DNA from: an uncultured Prevotella sp.
Lineage (GTDB): Bacteria > Bacteroidota > Bacteroidia > Bacteroidales > Bacteroidaceae
Length of the DNA: 39,605 bases
Assembly (NCBI GenBank): GCA_934202525.1
Contig: CAKPYB010000029.1
Span: 1-39,605, forward strand
Reading direction: 5' to 3'
The position numbers and the translations under genes are program-made. Below, in pieces: positions 23,469 to 31,324 of this stretch; the first letter of the stretch is position 1, and every line of letters begins with the position of its first letter. The notes below the pieces were generated by a model, which saw only the letters and a program-made list of their open reading frames with translations, ran no database searches and was not told the DNA's origin.

Positions 23469-23534
23469 TAGATTTACGGCTCGCTACTTATAGATTTATG
23501 GCTCGCTACTCGTAGATTTACGGCTCGCTACTTA
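23469..23534. repeat. Three 22-bp tandem repeats
   Basis: Units start at 23469, 23491 and 23513 (core TAGATTTACGGCTCGCTACT), with a partial fourth at 23535. The unit equals about two helical turns. Confidence 0.85.
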
Positions 23535-23538
23535 TAGG

Positions 23539-23696
23539 TTTGCTGACACTGACAGTTTTATTTTCCGCTAGTGATACCTATGGGGTGAAAGAATGTTAAG
23601 ATTATATTTTATATTTATATATATATAAATATAACTTCTATTCTTACTCTTTTACTACCCTCGGAAAAAATAACTGTCAGTGTCAGTGTCAGCAAA
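23539..23696. repeat. 158-bp imperfect inverted repeat with AT palindrome at its centre
   Basis: The left arm (23539-23557) carries TGACACTGACAG. The right arm (23672-23696) is complementary but has one extra TGTCAG unit. Between them, 23609-23634 is a perfect 26-bp A/T palindrome. It lies past the umuD stop codon. It could be a MITE-like remnant or a terminator/cruciform. Confidence 0.75.
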
Positions 23697-23737
23697 ACAT
23701 GACAAAACGCAGATGCTTCAGATGCTTTGGAGGGGGC

Positions 23738-24193
23738 TTATGTAACTGAGTGGATGACGTAGGTTACTACACCCCAAATCATGAACCGGTTGTTTTCATC
23801 TACACGGATAGGCGAGAAACTCTTGTTCCATGGGATGAGCCAGCCGAAGCTGCCGCTTTCATCTATCTTGAACTGTTTGATAGTGAATTCGCCATCCACA
23901 AAGGCTATTACGAAATTGCCGTTAGAGGGTTCTATCTGTCGGTCTACTACAGCGAGATCGCCGTCCAGGATGCCAGCATCCTGCATGCTGTCGCCAGATA
24001 TGCGCACATAGAAGGTTGCCTCTCGATGGTGAATCAAGATATCGTTGAGGTCGATTTCCCCCTCCATATAGTCTTGTGCAGGCGAAGGGAAACCTGCTTT
24101 TACGCTTTGCTCAGCCAGCGGAATCGGCATCTTTACTCCGAATTCCGCAGGGTGAAATGTCAGTTTTATTTTATTATCGTTGTTATGATTCAT
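23738..24193 (-). CDS. umuD: UmuD-like autoproteolytic S24 peptidase subunit
   Basis: 151 aa. A UmuD/LexA-type fold with a self-cleavage site at A33-G34 (VKAGFPSP), catalytic S69 (ISGDSMQDAG) and K106 (DGEFTIKQF). In the known system RecA-stimulated self-cleavage yields UmuD', which joins UmuC to form the error-prone polymerase V. It has no N-terminal DNA-binding domain, so it is not a LexA repressor. It follows umuC by 54 bases on the same strand, the reverse of the usual umuD-umuC order. Confidence 0.9.
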   Translation of the reverse strand: MNHNNDNKIKLTFHPAEFGVKMPIPLAEQSVKAGFPSPAQDYMEGEIDLNDILIHHREATFYVRISGDSMQDAGILDGDLAVVDRQIEPSNGNFVIAFVDGEFTIKQFKIDESGSFGWLIPWNKSFSPIRVDENNRFMIWGVVTYVIHSVT

Positions 24194-24247
24194 CTTGTTT
24201 TCCTTATTTTATGGAGCCCATTTTTAGAAAGGGGCTTATTTAGACGC

Positions 24248-25633
24248 TCACTGAGTTTTTACTTTCAGAATATCATGGATGTTCGTGGTAAACTGCTTCG
24301 ACATGTACTCGCGTTTCAGGTCGAATCGGCAGTCTGTGCCTTGTATGGCCTGGCGTATGGTGCCATAACCATTCTTCCGGTTGATGGCGTCGATAGCCTC
24401 CATCAGCTTTTTTTGCTTGCTTCGGTCGATGGGGTCGAAGAGGTCTTGCTGGCGAGGATGGTCGGGTGAGATTTGCCACAGGATAACGCCAGCTTTCTTG
24501 AAGTGAAACGACATGTCGGGGCAATCGGGCCTGCTGTCTGCCATCGGTTTCGGGTATTTAGCCCGGAGAATGGTGAGGGCAGCACCTACAATCTCGTCCT
24601 GTGCGTTCGTGGCGATGGGCAGGATGAGGGAATCATGAATGGTGTATTCAGGCACATGCTCGTTAAAACGGGAAGTCCATGCGAACACTGTGATGCCCTG
24701 ACATACGCTACCTTGTCTCCTTAATTTTTCTGTACAACGTACAGCGAAATTAGCCACGGCTTCTTCTATCACATTTTTGTCGGTAATGCCCTCGTCGGCA
24801 AAACTCCTGCTGGTGCAGATACTCTTCTTCTGCGGCAATTCCTCGATGCTGATGCAGCTTTCGCCATTCAGTTCTTTCCATGTTCTTAGGGTGGTGATAT
24901 TGAAATGGCTGCGGACCCAACTTTCTTTCTTGTCGGCAAACTGAGCGGTGGTCCTGATGCCCATATAATCGAGCTTTCGGGCTATCTGTCTGCCTATTCC
25001 CCATACATCTTCTACGGGGAAGAGAGACAGCGCCTTGTGTCTCCGTTCATCCGTGTCGATGAGGCAGCAGCCTTGGAAACCCTTGTATTTCTTGGCGAAT
25101 TTAGAGCCGATTTTCGCCAATGTCTTCGTTTCTGCAATGCCTACGGATATCGGGATTCCAACAGCCCGAAGTACATCTGCCGATATTTTGGAGCCATAGC
25201 GATGGAGCAGGCTATCGGGCTTTTCTGACAGCTCGTCTATTGTCATTTTATTGAACAAAGTAGGATGGCCTTCCGCATGCTCCCGAAAGAAAACTTTCGC
25301 CATTGATTCGTCTGCCTCGAAGAAACTCTCATCGATAGAGTATTGGTCGATGCGTGGGGAATAATGGGATAGCATCGACATCACGCGGTTGGAGAGCGAA
25401 CCATAGAGCGTATAGTTGCTCGAAAAGATAGCCACTCCTTCAGCCTCCAGTTTTTCCTTCACCTGATAGAACGGGTCGCCCATCTTATAGCCCAATGCCT
25501 TGGCTTCTTCAGAGCGTGCGATGACGCACCCGTCGTTGTTGCTCAATACAACCACGGGCTTTCCTATCAGGTCGGGGCGAAACACTCGCTCGCACGAACA
25601 GTAGAAGTTGTTGCAGTCTGCCAGTCCTATCAT
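24248..25633 (-). CDS. umuC: Y-family DNA polymerase UmuC
   Basis: 461 aa. Catalytic residues are in place: D6 in [11 protein letters not shown] and D101-E102 in YSIDESF. The [11 protein letters not shown] motif, the VWGIGR helix-hairpin-helix region and a little-finger/C-terminal domain ([10 protein letters not shown]) follow. The protein is about 40 residues longer than E. coli UmuC; much of this is an insertion of about 25 residues straight after the SIDE motif (about residues 105-145), within the palm. First gene of the umuC-umuD operon, with a candidate operator just downstream of the -7 box. Confidence 0.92.
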   Translation of the reverse strand: MIGLADCNNFYCSCERVFRPDLIGKPVVVLSNNDGCVIARSEEAKALGYKMGDPFYQVKEKLEAEGVAIFSSNYTLYGSLSNRVMSMLSHYSPRIDQYSIDESFFEADESMAKVFFREHAEGHPTLFNKMTIDELSEKPDSLLHRYGSKISADVLRAVGIPISVGIAETKTLAKIGSKFAKKYKGFQGCCLIDTDERRHKALSLFPVEDVWGIGRQIARKLDYMGIRTTAQFADKKESWVRSHFNITTLRTWKELNGESCISIEELPQKKSICTSRSFADEGITDKNVIEEAVANFAVRCTEKLRRQGSVCQGITVFAWTSRFNEHVPEYTIHDSLILPIATNAQDEIVGAALTILRAKYPKPMADSRPDCPDMSFHFKKAGVILWQISPDHPRQQDLFDPIDRSKQKKLMEAIDAINRKNGYGTIRQAIQGTDCRFDLKREYMSKQFTTNIHDILKVKTQ

Positions 25634-25660
25634 ATCTTATCATTAACACCTCTTATTATC

Positions 25661-25675
25661 ACCAGAAATCCTGGT
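25661..25675 (-). promoter_or_regulatory. Candidate SOS-type operator of umuCD
   Basis: ACCAG-N5-CTGGT is a perfect inverted repeat placed at the expected transcription start, about 8 bp past the -7 box. It could bind LexA or another repressor; the Bacteroidota LexA box is not known to me well enough to match it. Confidence 0.5.
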
Positions 25676-25683
25676 ACGATGTG

Positions 25684-25691
25684 CAAAAATA
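25684..25691 (-). promoter_or_regulatory. Promoter -7 box of umuCD
   Basis: TATTTTTG on the minus strand, 50 bases before the umuC ATG. Confidence 0.55.
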
Positions 25692-25733
25692 CAAAAAATA
25701 ATCCGAAAACGATAGTTTTTCATCCAAGTTTTT

Positions 25734-25763
25734 TTGTCGTTTCATGATTTATTCTTACCTTTG
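25734..25763 (+). promoter_or_regulatory. Promoter of nitroreductase gene
   Basis: TTG (25734-25736) and TACCTTTG (25756-25763) are 19 bp apart. Confidence 0.65.
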
Positions 25764-25804
25764 TGGTCATAAGCTAGTATTGAAATATCATAAAACTGAA
25801 CGAT

Positions 25805-26326
25805 ATGAATGATAAGAATAACATGTTGGCATTGAGCCAGGAGCGTTTTTCGGCTCGCAAGTTTACCTCGGAGGCGGTGAGCCAGGAGGATTTGGACTAT
25901 ATCATGGAGTGTGTGCGTCTGGCACCATCGGCTGTGAACCGTCAGCCTTGGCGCTGGCTCATCGTGCGCTCGGAAGAGGCGAAGAAGAAGCTGCAGGAGT
26001 GCTACGACCGCGAATGGTTCAAGACGGCTCCTATGTATATTATAGGTATGAAAAACGTGAATGAGAACTGGGTGCGCAGATATGATGAGAAACCGCATGG
26101 CGATATTGATGTGGCGATAGCGGCAGAGCATCTCTGTCTGGCTGCCACCGAAAAGGGACTGGGCACCTGCTGGGTCTGCAATTACGATACGGCGAAGATG
26201 CAGCAGTTCTTTGCTCGCGAGGGCTATGAGGCGGTGGTCGTCATTCCTGTAGGTCATATTGCCGAAGACTGTCCACGCGCTGAGAAGAAGCGTAAGGAGA
26301 TGAGCGAAATCACGGAAGAAATCTAG
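25805..26326 (+). CDS. Nitroreductase family flavoprotein
   Basis: 173 aa. The nitroreductase fold is visible: FMN-binding RFSARKFTSE near the start, APSAVNRQPWRW (40-51), and a C-terminal LGTCWVCNYD/VIPVGHIAED region. These FMN enzymes reduce nitro compounds, quinones or other electron acceptors with NAD(P)H; the short length fits the smaller Bacteroidota subgroup. The physiological substrate is unknown. The helicase gene follows after 58 bases. A 17-bp piece spanning the stop codon is duplicated at 26339-26355. Confidence 0.87.
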   Translation: MNDKNNMLALSQERFSARKFTSEAVSQEDLDYIMECVRLAPSAVNRQPWRWLIVRSEEAKKKLQECYDREWFKTAPMYIIGMKNVNENWVRRYDEKPHGDIDVAIAAEHLCLAATEKGLGTCWVCNYDTAKMQQFFAREGYEAVVVIPVGHIAEDCPRAEKKRKEMSEITEEI

Positions 26327-26384
26327 TTCTGAATATAAGAAGAAATCTAGTTCTGGTATAAAAACTGGTATAAAACGAAGCTGT

Positions 26385-28580
26385 ATGGAAATGAACGAAG
26401 AATCCATCCTGGCATGGAATATCATAGAAAAGACAAGTGCCAACCTCTTCCTTACCGGAAAGGCGGGCACAGGTAAGACGACCTTCCTCAAGCGATTGAA
26501 AGAACTGTCGCCAAAACGAATGATTGTGCTTGCTCCTACGGGCATTGCAGCCATCAACGCCGGAGGAATGACCATCCATTCGTTCTTCCAGCTTCCCTTC
26601 TCGCCATACGTGCCGGGCACGACCTTTGGCAGCGGCGAACAGAAACGCTATCAGTTCAGCAAGCTCAAGCGCAATATCATCCGAAGCATCGACCTGCTGG
26701 TTATCGACGAAATCAGTATGGTGCGCAGCGATCTGCTCGATGCTATTGACTCCGTACTGCGCCAGTATCGCAAGCGCCATGATTTGCCTTTCGGGGGCGT
26801 GCAGCTCCTGATGATAGGCGATTTGCAGCAGTTGGCACCCGTGGTTACGCCACAGGAAGAGCATCTTCTGGGGCAGCATTACGATACGCCTTTCTTCTTC
26901 AGCAGCAACGCTCTGAAGCAGGTTGGCTATCTTACTATCGAACTTAAAAAGGTGTACAGACAGCAGGATGAGCAGTTTATCTCGCTGCTCAACCAGATTA
27001 GGGAAAACAAGGCTTCGGAAGAAACATTACAGGCTCTGAACCAGCGCTATATTCCAAATTTTGTACCACCGAAGGAGAGCAATTATATCCGGCTTACCAC
27101 CCATAATGCGCCTGCCCAGTATATCAACGAACAGCAGCTTGCCGCCTTGCCTTCGCAGTCATTTTCTTTTACGGCAGATATAGAAGGAGACTTCCCGGAA
27201 ACATCTTATCCAGCCGATTTTAAGCTCACATTGAAGTCTGGCGCACAGGTGATGTTCATCAAGAACGACCCGCAGCACCGCTTCTATAATGGTATGATAG
27301 GCGAGGTGATAGGGGTTAGGACCGATGAAGACGGCAGCAAGATTATCGTGCGCAGCAAGGATTCGGACGAGGAGTTTGACCTGGAGAAAATGGAGTGGAC
27401 TAATGCGAAATATACGCTGAACGAGAAAACCAAGGAGATAGAGGAGACGGTGGAAGGAAAATTCATGCAGTATCCTCTGCGGCTGGCGTGGGCGATAACT
27501 ATCCACAAGAGTCAGGGACTTACTTTCGAACACGCCATCATCGATGCTTCTCATTCTTTTACACATGGTCAGACCTACGTGGCTCTGAGCCGCTGCAAGA
27601 CTTTGGAAGGAATGGTGCTCAGTCAACCGCTTTCTCGCGGAGCCATTATCAGCAGTCAGACGGTGGATGCATTCACCAGCCAGCTTGCTGCGCCTAGTCA
27701 GGAGCAAATCAGCAGTCTGGAGCTGCAATACATCATTTATTGCATCAGCGAACTCTTCGATTTTTATTCCATCAGAGCCAGTTATGAGCATCTGATGCGC
27801 TGCCTGGTAGAGTTTTTTAATGGTAAATATCCGCGCGTGGTAAGCGAGTATCAGAAGCTGCAGGTGGTGCTGAAGAGTCTGATAGCCGTATCGGATAAAT
27901 TCCGTGTGCAGTATACGGGTATGCTTGCCCGGAATCCTGATGTAAGACAGGCTGAACTGCAAGACCGCATTCATAAGGGAGCTATGTATTTTCTTGACAA
28001 AATCGGTATTCTGAGTGATTTAATCAGAAAGTCGAATCTTGATACTGACAACAAAGTGGCAAGGAAACAGTTTGAAGACCGCTTCTCTGTATTCTCAGAG
28101 GATGTAAAATTAAAAGAACGGCTTTTGAAGTATGAATGTAGTGCCGAATTCACGGTAACAGATTATCTGAAAAAGAAGGCGCAGTTCTTGCTGTTGGATG
28201 CAGATGCCTCATCAGATAGCGGTTCGGGCAGAAAGTCAAGGAGACAGAAGAAACCGAATGAACCGAAGGAGCCGAAGGTGCCGAAAGTCGCTTCGAAGGA
28301 GATAAGTTATGATTTCTATATGCAGGGAATGACGATAGATCAGATTGCTGCTAAGCGGGGTTATACCAAAGGCACCATTATAGGTCATCTTACCCCTTAT
28401 GTGAAAGAGGGGAAAATTGGATTGCGGGCGCTGATTTCAAGTGCCCATGAAAAGAAAATCCGTGATTTCATGAAGGCTCATCCTGAATTGGAGCATTTTG
28501 GCGAAATAAAGGAAGCTTTGGGAGCTGGTATTGATTATTACGAAATCAAACTGGTTCATGATTTGATGGAGGGGGAATAA
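26385..28580 (+). CDS. Pif1-like SF1B helicase with C-terminal HTH domain
   Basis: 731 aa. Helicase motifs in order: Walker A GKAGTGKT (25-32), APTGIAAINAGG, Walker B LLVIDEISMV, MIGDLQQLAPV, and the later WAITIHKSQGLTFEHAII and TYVALSRC motifs, all diagnostic of Pif1/RecD-type helicases. A linker rich in Lys/Pro/Glu (about 610-640) leads to a C-terminal helix-turn-helix (YMQGMTIDQIAAKRGYTKG), a helicase-associated HTH often found in Bacteroidota. Likely acts on G-quadruplexes, R-loops or recombination intermediates. May be co-transcribed with the nitroreductase gene. Confidence 0.92.
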   Translation: MEMNEESILAWNIIEKTSANLFLTGKAGTGKTTFLKRLKELSPKRMIVLAPTGIAAINAGGMTIHSFFQLPFSPYVPGTTFGSGEQKRYQFSKLKRNIIRSIDLLVIDEISMVRSDLLDAIDSVLRQYRKRHDLPFGGVQLLMIGDLQQLAPVVTPQEEHLLGQHYDTPFFFSSNALKQVGYLTIELKKVYRQQDEQFISLLNQIRENKASEETLQALNQRYIPNFVPPKESNYIRLTTHNAPAQYINEQQLAALPSQSFSFTADIEGDFPETSYPADFKLTLKSGAQVMFIKNDPQHRFYNGMIGEVIGVRTDEDGSKIIVRSKDSDEEFDLEKMEWTNAKYTLNEKTKEIEETVEGKFMQYPLRLAWAITIHKSQGLTFEHAIIDASHSFTHGQTYVALSRCKTLEGMVLSQPLSRGAIISSQTVDAFTSQLAAPSQEQISSLELQYIIYCISELFDFYSIRASYEHLMRCLVEFFNGKYPRVVSEYQKLQVVLKSLIAVSDKFRVQYTGMLARNPDVRQAELQDRIHKGAMYFLDKIGILSDLIRKSNLDTDNKVARKQFEDRFSVFSEDVKLKERLLKYECSAEFTVTDYLKKKAQFLLLDADASSDSGSGRKSRRQKKPNEPKEPKVPKVASKEISYDFYMQGMTIDQIAAKRGYTKGTIIGHLTPYVKEGKIGLRALISSAHEKKIRDFMKAHPELEHFGEIKEALGAGIDYYEIKLVHDLMEGE

Positions 28581-28604
28581 AGCATTCTTCCACCATATTA
28601 TAAT

Positions 28605-28649
28605 AATAGCCGTAACTATATTTGCAGTAGTTACGGCTATTTTTTTTAT
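28605..28649 (+). terminator. Strong intrinsic terminator
   Basis: AATAGCCGTAACTA (28605-28618) pairs with 28628-28641, followed by eight T. It ends the helicase gene and faces the convergent aminotransferase gene. Confidence 0.88.
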
Positions 28650-28652
28650 TAT

Positions 28653-29825
28653 CTAGAGTTGACTCACAGCCTCTTCCAGCTGCTGCAAAGCCTGTTTGAT
28701 AACACTTCTTGGTGCAGCTACATTCAATCGCATGAATCCTTCTCCGCCAGGACCGAACATCTCTCCATCATTCAATGCCAGATGTGCCTTGTCGATGAAT
28801 AGGTCGAGAAGTGCATCGTGAGAAAGATGCAGATCACGGCAGTTGAGCCATACGAGGAAGGAAGCCTGTGGACGCAACGGACGAATGCCCGGAATATGCT
28901 CGCGGCAGTAATCCTCTACGAATCGGATGTTTTCCTCTATATAGGCAAGCATCTTCTTTCTCCATTCCTCACCCTTGCGGAAAGCGGCGATGGTGGCGAT
29001 TGGAGCGAAGAGGGTTGGCTCATCCAGTTCGTTGGCACTCAGCCAAGGATAGAATTTCCTGCGAATTTCTTCGTTTGGAATAATGGCGTAGCTGCTCACG
29101 ATTCCTGCAATATTAAAGGTCTTGGAAGGAGCCTGGAAGGTGATGCTGATGTTGCGTGCCTTGTCTGAAACCGAAGCAAACGGGATGTGCTTGTGGCCGA
29201 AGAGCGCCATATCCGCGTGAATCTCATCGCTGATAACGAGCAGATGGTGCTCATAGCAGAAGTCGGCAAGCTGCTGCAGGGTTTCCTTGCTCCAGGTAAT
29301 ACCGCCCGGATTATGAGGATTGCAGAGAATGAGAATCTTGCATTTCTCATCGCAAACCTTCTCGAGATTTTCGAAGTCCATCTCGTAATATCCGTCTTCC
29401 CTCATCTTCAGCGGATTGAAGACCACCTCTCTGCCATTACCCTCTGGGGTGAGGCGGAATGGGTGATAAACGGGAGGCTGGATGATGACTTTTTCGTCAG
29501 GCTGGGTAAAGACATTCACCACGAGTCCGATGCCTTTAACAATACCAGGAATGAATCTTATCCACTCTCGCTTCACATCCCACTGGTGGTGGTCGCGAAC
29601 CCAGTCGATGATGCTAGGACGGTAATCTTCCGGTTCCATCGTGTAGCCGAAAAGAGAGTGTTCCAGACGTGCCTTGAGGGCATCTGTAATGAAAGATGGG
29701 GTCTCGAAATCCATATCAGCTACCCAGAGTGGCAGCAAATCATCTCGCCCCCAACGAGGCAACAGGGCGCCATGCTTCAGGTCGTCGCTGCCCGAACGGT
29801 CTATGACTTTATCGAAATTGTACAT
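28653..29825 (-). CDS. PatB/MalY-type PLP C-S lyase (cystathionine beta-lyase-like)
   Basis: 390 aa fold-type I aminotransferase. The MalY/PatB subgroup signatures are present: WVADMDFETP (34-43), NPHNPGG (169-175), the ISDEIHADM block (198-206) and the PLP lysine K235 in APSKTFNIAG. Such enzymes cleave cystathionine or cysteine to pyruvate, ammonia and a thiol. It follows the Cys/Met PLP gene by 33 bases on the same strand, supporting a joint role in sulfur amino-acid interconversion. Confidence 0.9.
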   Translation of the reverse strand: MYNFDKVIDRSGSDDLKHGALLPRWGRDDLLPLWVADMDFETPSFITDALKARLEHSLFGYTMEPEDYRPSIIDWVRDHHQWDVKREWIRFIPGIVKGIGLVVNVFTQPDEKVIIQPPVYHPFRLTPEGNGREVVFNPLKMREDGYYEMDFENLEKVCDEKCKILILCNPHNPGGITWSKETLQQLADFCYEHHLLVISDEIHADMALFGHKHIPFASVSDKARNISITFQAPSKTFNIAGIVSSYAIIPNEEIRRKFYPWLSANELDEPTLFAPIATIAAFRKGEEWRKKMLAYIEENIRFVEDYCREHIPGIRPLRPQASFLVWLNCRDLHLSHDALLDLFIDKAHLALNDGEMFGPGGEGFMRLNVAAPRSVIKQALQQLEEAVSQL

Positions 29826-29858
29826 TTTACTTTGAGTCTATTAACTATAAACTATCAA

Positions 29859-31043
29859 TTATAAACTATCAACCGCCTGCTTGATGTCTTCGAAGAGATC
29901 ATCCACATCTTCCAAGCCGATGCTCAATCGGATTGTGGTGTCTTTCACGTCCATCGACTTGCGCATGCTCTCAGAGAAAGCACCGAAGATGGTGCTTGCC
30001 GGATGAATGGCGAGCGAACGGTTGTCGAAGAGGTTGGTGGCGCGATGGATGAGCTTCAGATTGTTCAGAAAACTGAAGCAGGCTTCCTTGCTCTCCAGGT
30101 CGATACAGATCATGGCTCCCGCAGTTTTTCCAAACTGGCGCTGTGCCAACTCGTGATAAGGATTATCCTCCAGACCAACATAGTTTACATATTTTATCTG
30201 AGGCAGAGAGCGCAGCTTCTTGGCAAGCTCCAGGGCATTGCTGCTCTGCACACGATAGCGAGCATCGAGCGTTTCAAGTCCGATGGTTTGCATATAAGCT
30301 ACCTGTGGGGTCATATAGGCTCCGAAATTGAAGAGCATTTCTCCATAAAGACGCTTGGCGAAATCGCCGTTGTAAGGAGTACCGTAGTCGATAACCAGAC
30401 CGCCGAGCGAAGTAGCACCGCCACTTACATATTTAGAGCTGGAAACCACCTCAATATCTACTCCCAGACTCTTAGCCGAGAATTGTGTGAAAGGAATCAC
30501 GGTAGAATCCACCACCAAAGGTACATTTTTTTCATGTGCCACTTCCGAGATGGCTTTCAGGTCAGCAACCTCCAGCTGTGGGTTGGTCAGGATTTCGAGA
30601 AATACGCAGCAGGTGTCATCATCAATGGCTTCGCGCACGGCTTCGATATTGGTCAAATCGCGCAAACGCACCTTTACACCAAAACGGCGCAGAGTGGCAA
30701 CGAGCAGGGCGTAAGTATTGCCGAAGAGATGCTTTGAGGTAACGATGTTCTTGCCTTGTGCAGCCAGCGCCATGAGGGTGTTGCTGATGGCCGCCATTCC
30801 TGAGTTGAAGGCGGTGGCGTGAGCAGCATCGGTGAGGGCTGCTACTCGGCGCTCCAGGTTGGTTACCGTAGGGTTCTCTACGCGCGAATAATCTGGAGCC
30901 TTGATCTTGTCGGTGAATGCTTCTGCCATGACGGCAGCATTGTCGAATTCGTAGGCAAGGGTGTTATATACTGGCACGCTCAGCGAATCGTAAGCATCGC
31001 GGCGCTCATATTCCAAATGAATGGCTTGGGTCTGTTTCTTCAT
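29859..31043 (-). CDS. Cys/Met metabolism PLP enzyme (O-acetylhomoserine sulfhydrylase / cystathionine gamma-synthase type)
   Basis: 394 aa. Fold-type I PLP enzyme with the family opening (SLSVPVYNTLAYEF, YSRVENPTV), the VVDSTVIPFTQ block and the PLP lysine in SSSKYVSGG. The NP-x-E/YSR features and the conserved C-terminal ATIFGAFSES-type region fit methionine gamma-lyase / O-acetylhomoserine sulfhydrylase / cystathionine gamma-synthase, which cannot be separated by eye. First gene of a two-gene operon with the PatB-type lyase; no SAM riboswitch is seen in the short leader. Confidence 0.85.
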   Translation of the reverse strand: MKKQTQAIHLEYERRDAYDSLSVPVYNTLAYEFDNAAVMAEAFTDKIKAPDYSRVENPTVTNLERRVAALTDAAHATAFNSGMAAISNTLMALAAQGKNIVTSKHLFGNTYALLVATLRRFGVKVRLRDLTNIEAVREAIDDDTCCVFLEILTNPQLEVADLKAISEVAHEKNVPLVVDSTVIPFTQFSAKSLGVDIEVVSSSKYVSGGATSLGGLVIDYGTPYNGDFAKRLYGEMLFNFGAYMTPQVAYMQTIGLETLDARYRVQSSNALELAKKLRSLPQIKYVNYVGLEDNPYHELAQRQFGKTAGAMICIDLESKEACFSFLNNLKLIHRATNLFDNRSLAIHPASTIFGAFSESMRKSMDVKDTTIRLSIGLEDVDDLFEDIKQAVDSL

Positions 31044-31075
31044 TATTCTGTTATTTTATGTGATATTTTTGCGTG

Positions 31076-31083
31076 CAAAAGTA
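31076..31083 (-). promoter_or_regulatory. Promoter -7 box of the sulfur amino-acid operon
   Basis: TACTTTTG on the minus strand, 32 bases before the ATG at 31043. Confidence 0.6.
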
Positions 31084-31117
31084 CAAAAAAGAAATTAAAT
31101 AGACAATAAATCGCATA

Positions 31118-31205
31118 AAAAAAAACGAGTTGCGAATGCTTTTTATGCATTGCAACTCGTTGGAGAGGGGTTTAACCCAACAATAACCTACTGGCTCATC
31201 CGATT
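31118..31205 (-). ncRNA. Candidate small RNA ending in an orphan terminator
   Basis: On the minus strand a strong hairpin (31161-31152 pairing with 31133-31124, extended by GCATT/AATGC) is followed by a run of nine or more T, yet no gene ends here; the next gene only starts downstream. Upstream, TATCTTTA (31217-31210) is one base off the -7 consensus. A further stem, GTTGG/CCAAC (31181-31163), overlaps the terminator arm by three bases, so alternative folds are possible. This would give an RNA of about 85 nt. Expression is not proven. Confidence 0.45.
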
Positions 31206-31291
31206 AACTTAAAGATAACATTTGTATGGTAAAAATGCAGCAAAAAGAGCAATTTGTAACAGAAACATTCGTTTATCTCGAATTTTATTTG

Positions 31292-31299
31292 TAATTTCG
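31292..31299 (+). promoter_or_regulatory. Promoter -7 box of S9 peptidase gene
   Basis: TAATTTCG, one base from consensus, 25 bases before the ATG. Confidence 0.4.
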
Positions 31300-31324
31300 C
31301 ACCAAAATCAAAATAAGGATATTT

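Noticed and set aside
23469..23534. CRISPR array
   Set aside because: The 22-bp repeats are contiguous with no spacers and there are no cas genes.
25742..26620. 292-codon minus-strand ORF
   Set aside because: Opposite both the nitroreductase gene and the helicase start; no recognisable motifs.
31044..31324. SAM riboswitch upstream of the sulfur amino-acid operon
   Set aside because: The leader after the -7 box is only about 25-30 bases, too short for a SAM aptamer; the orphan hairpin lies upstream of the promoter.
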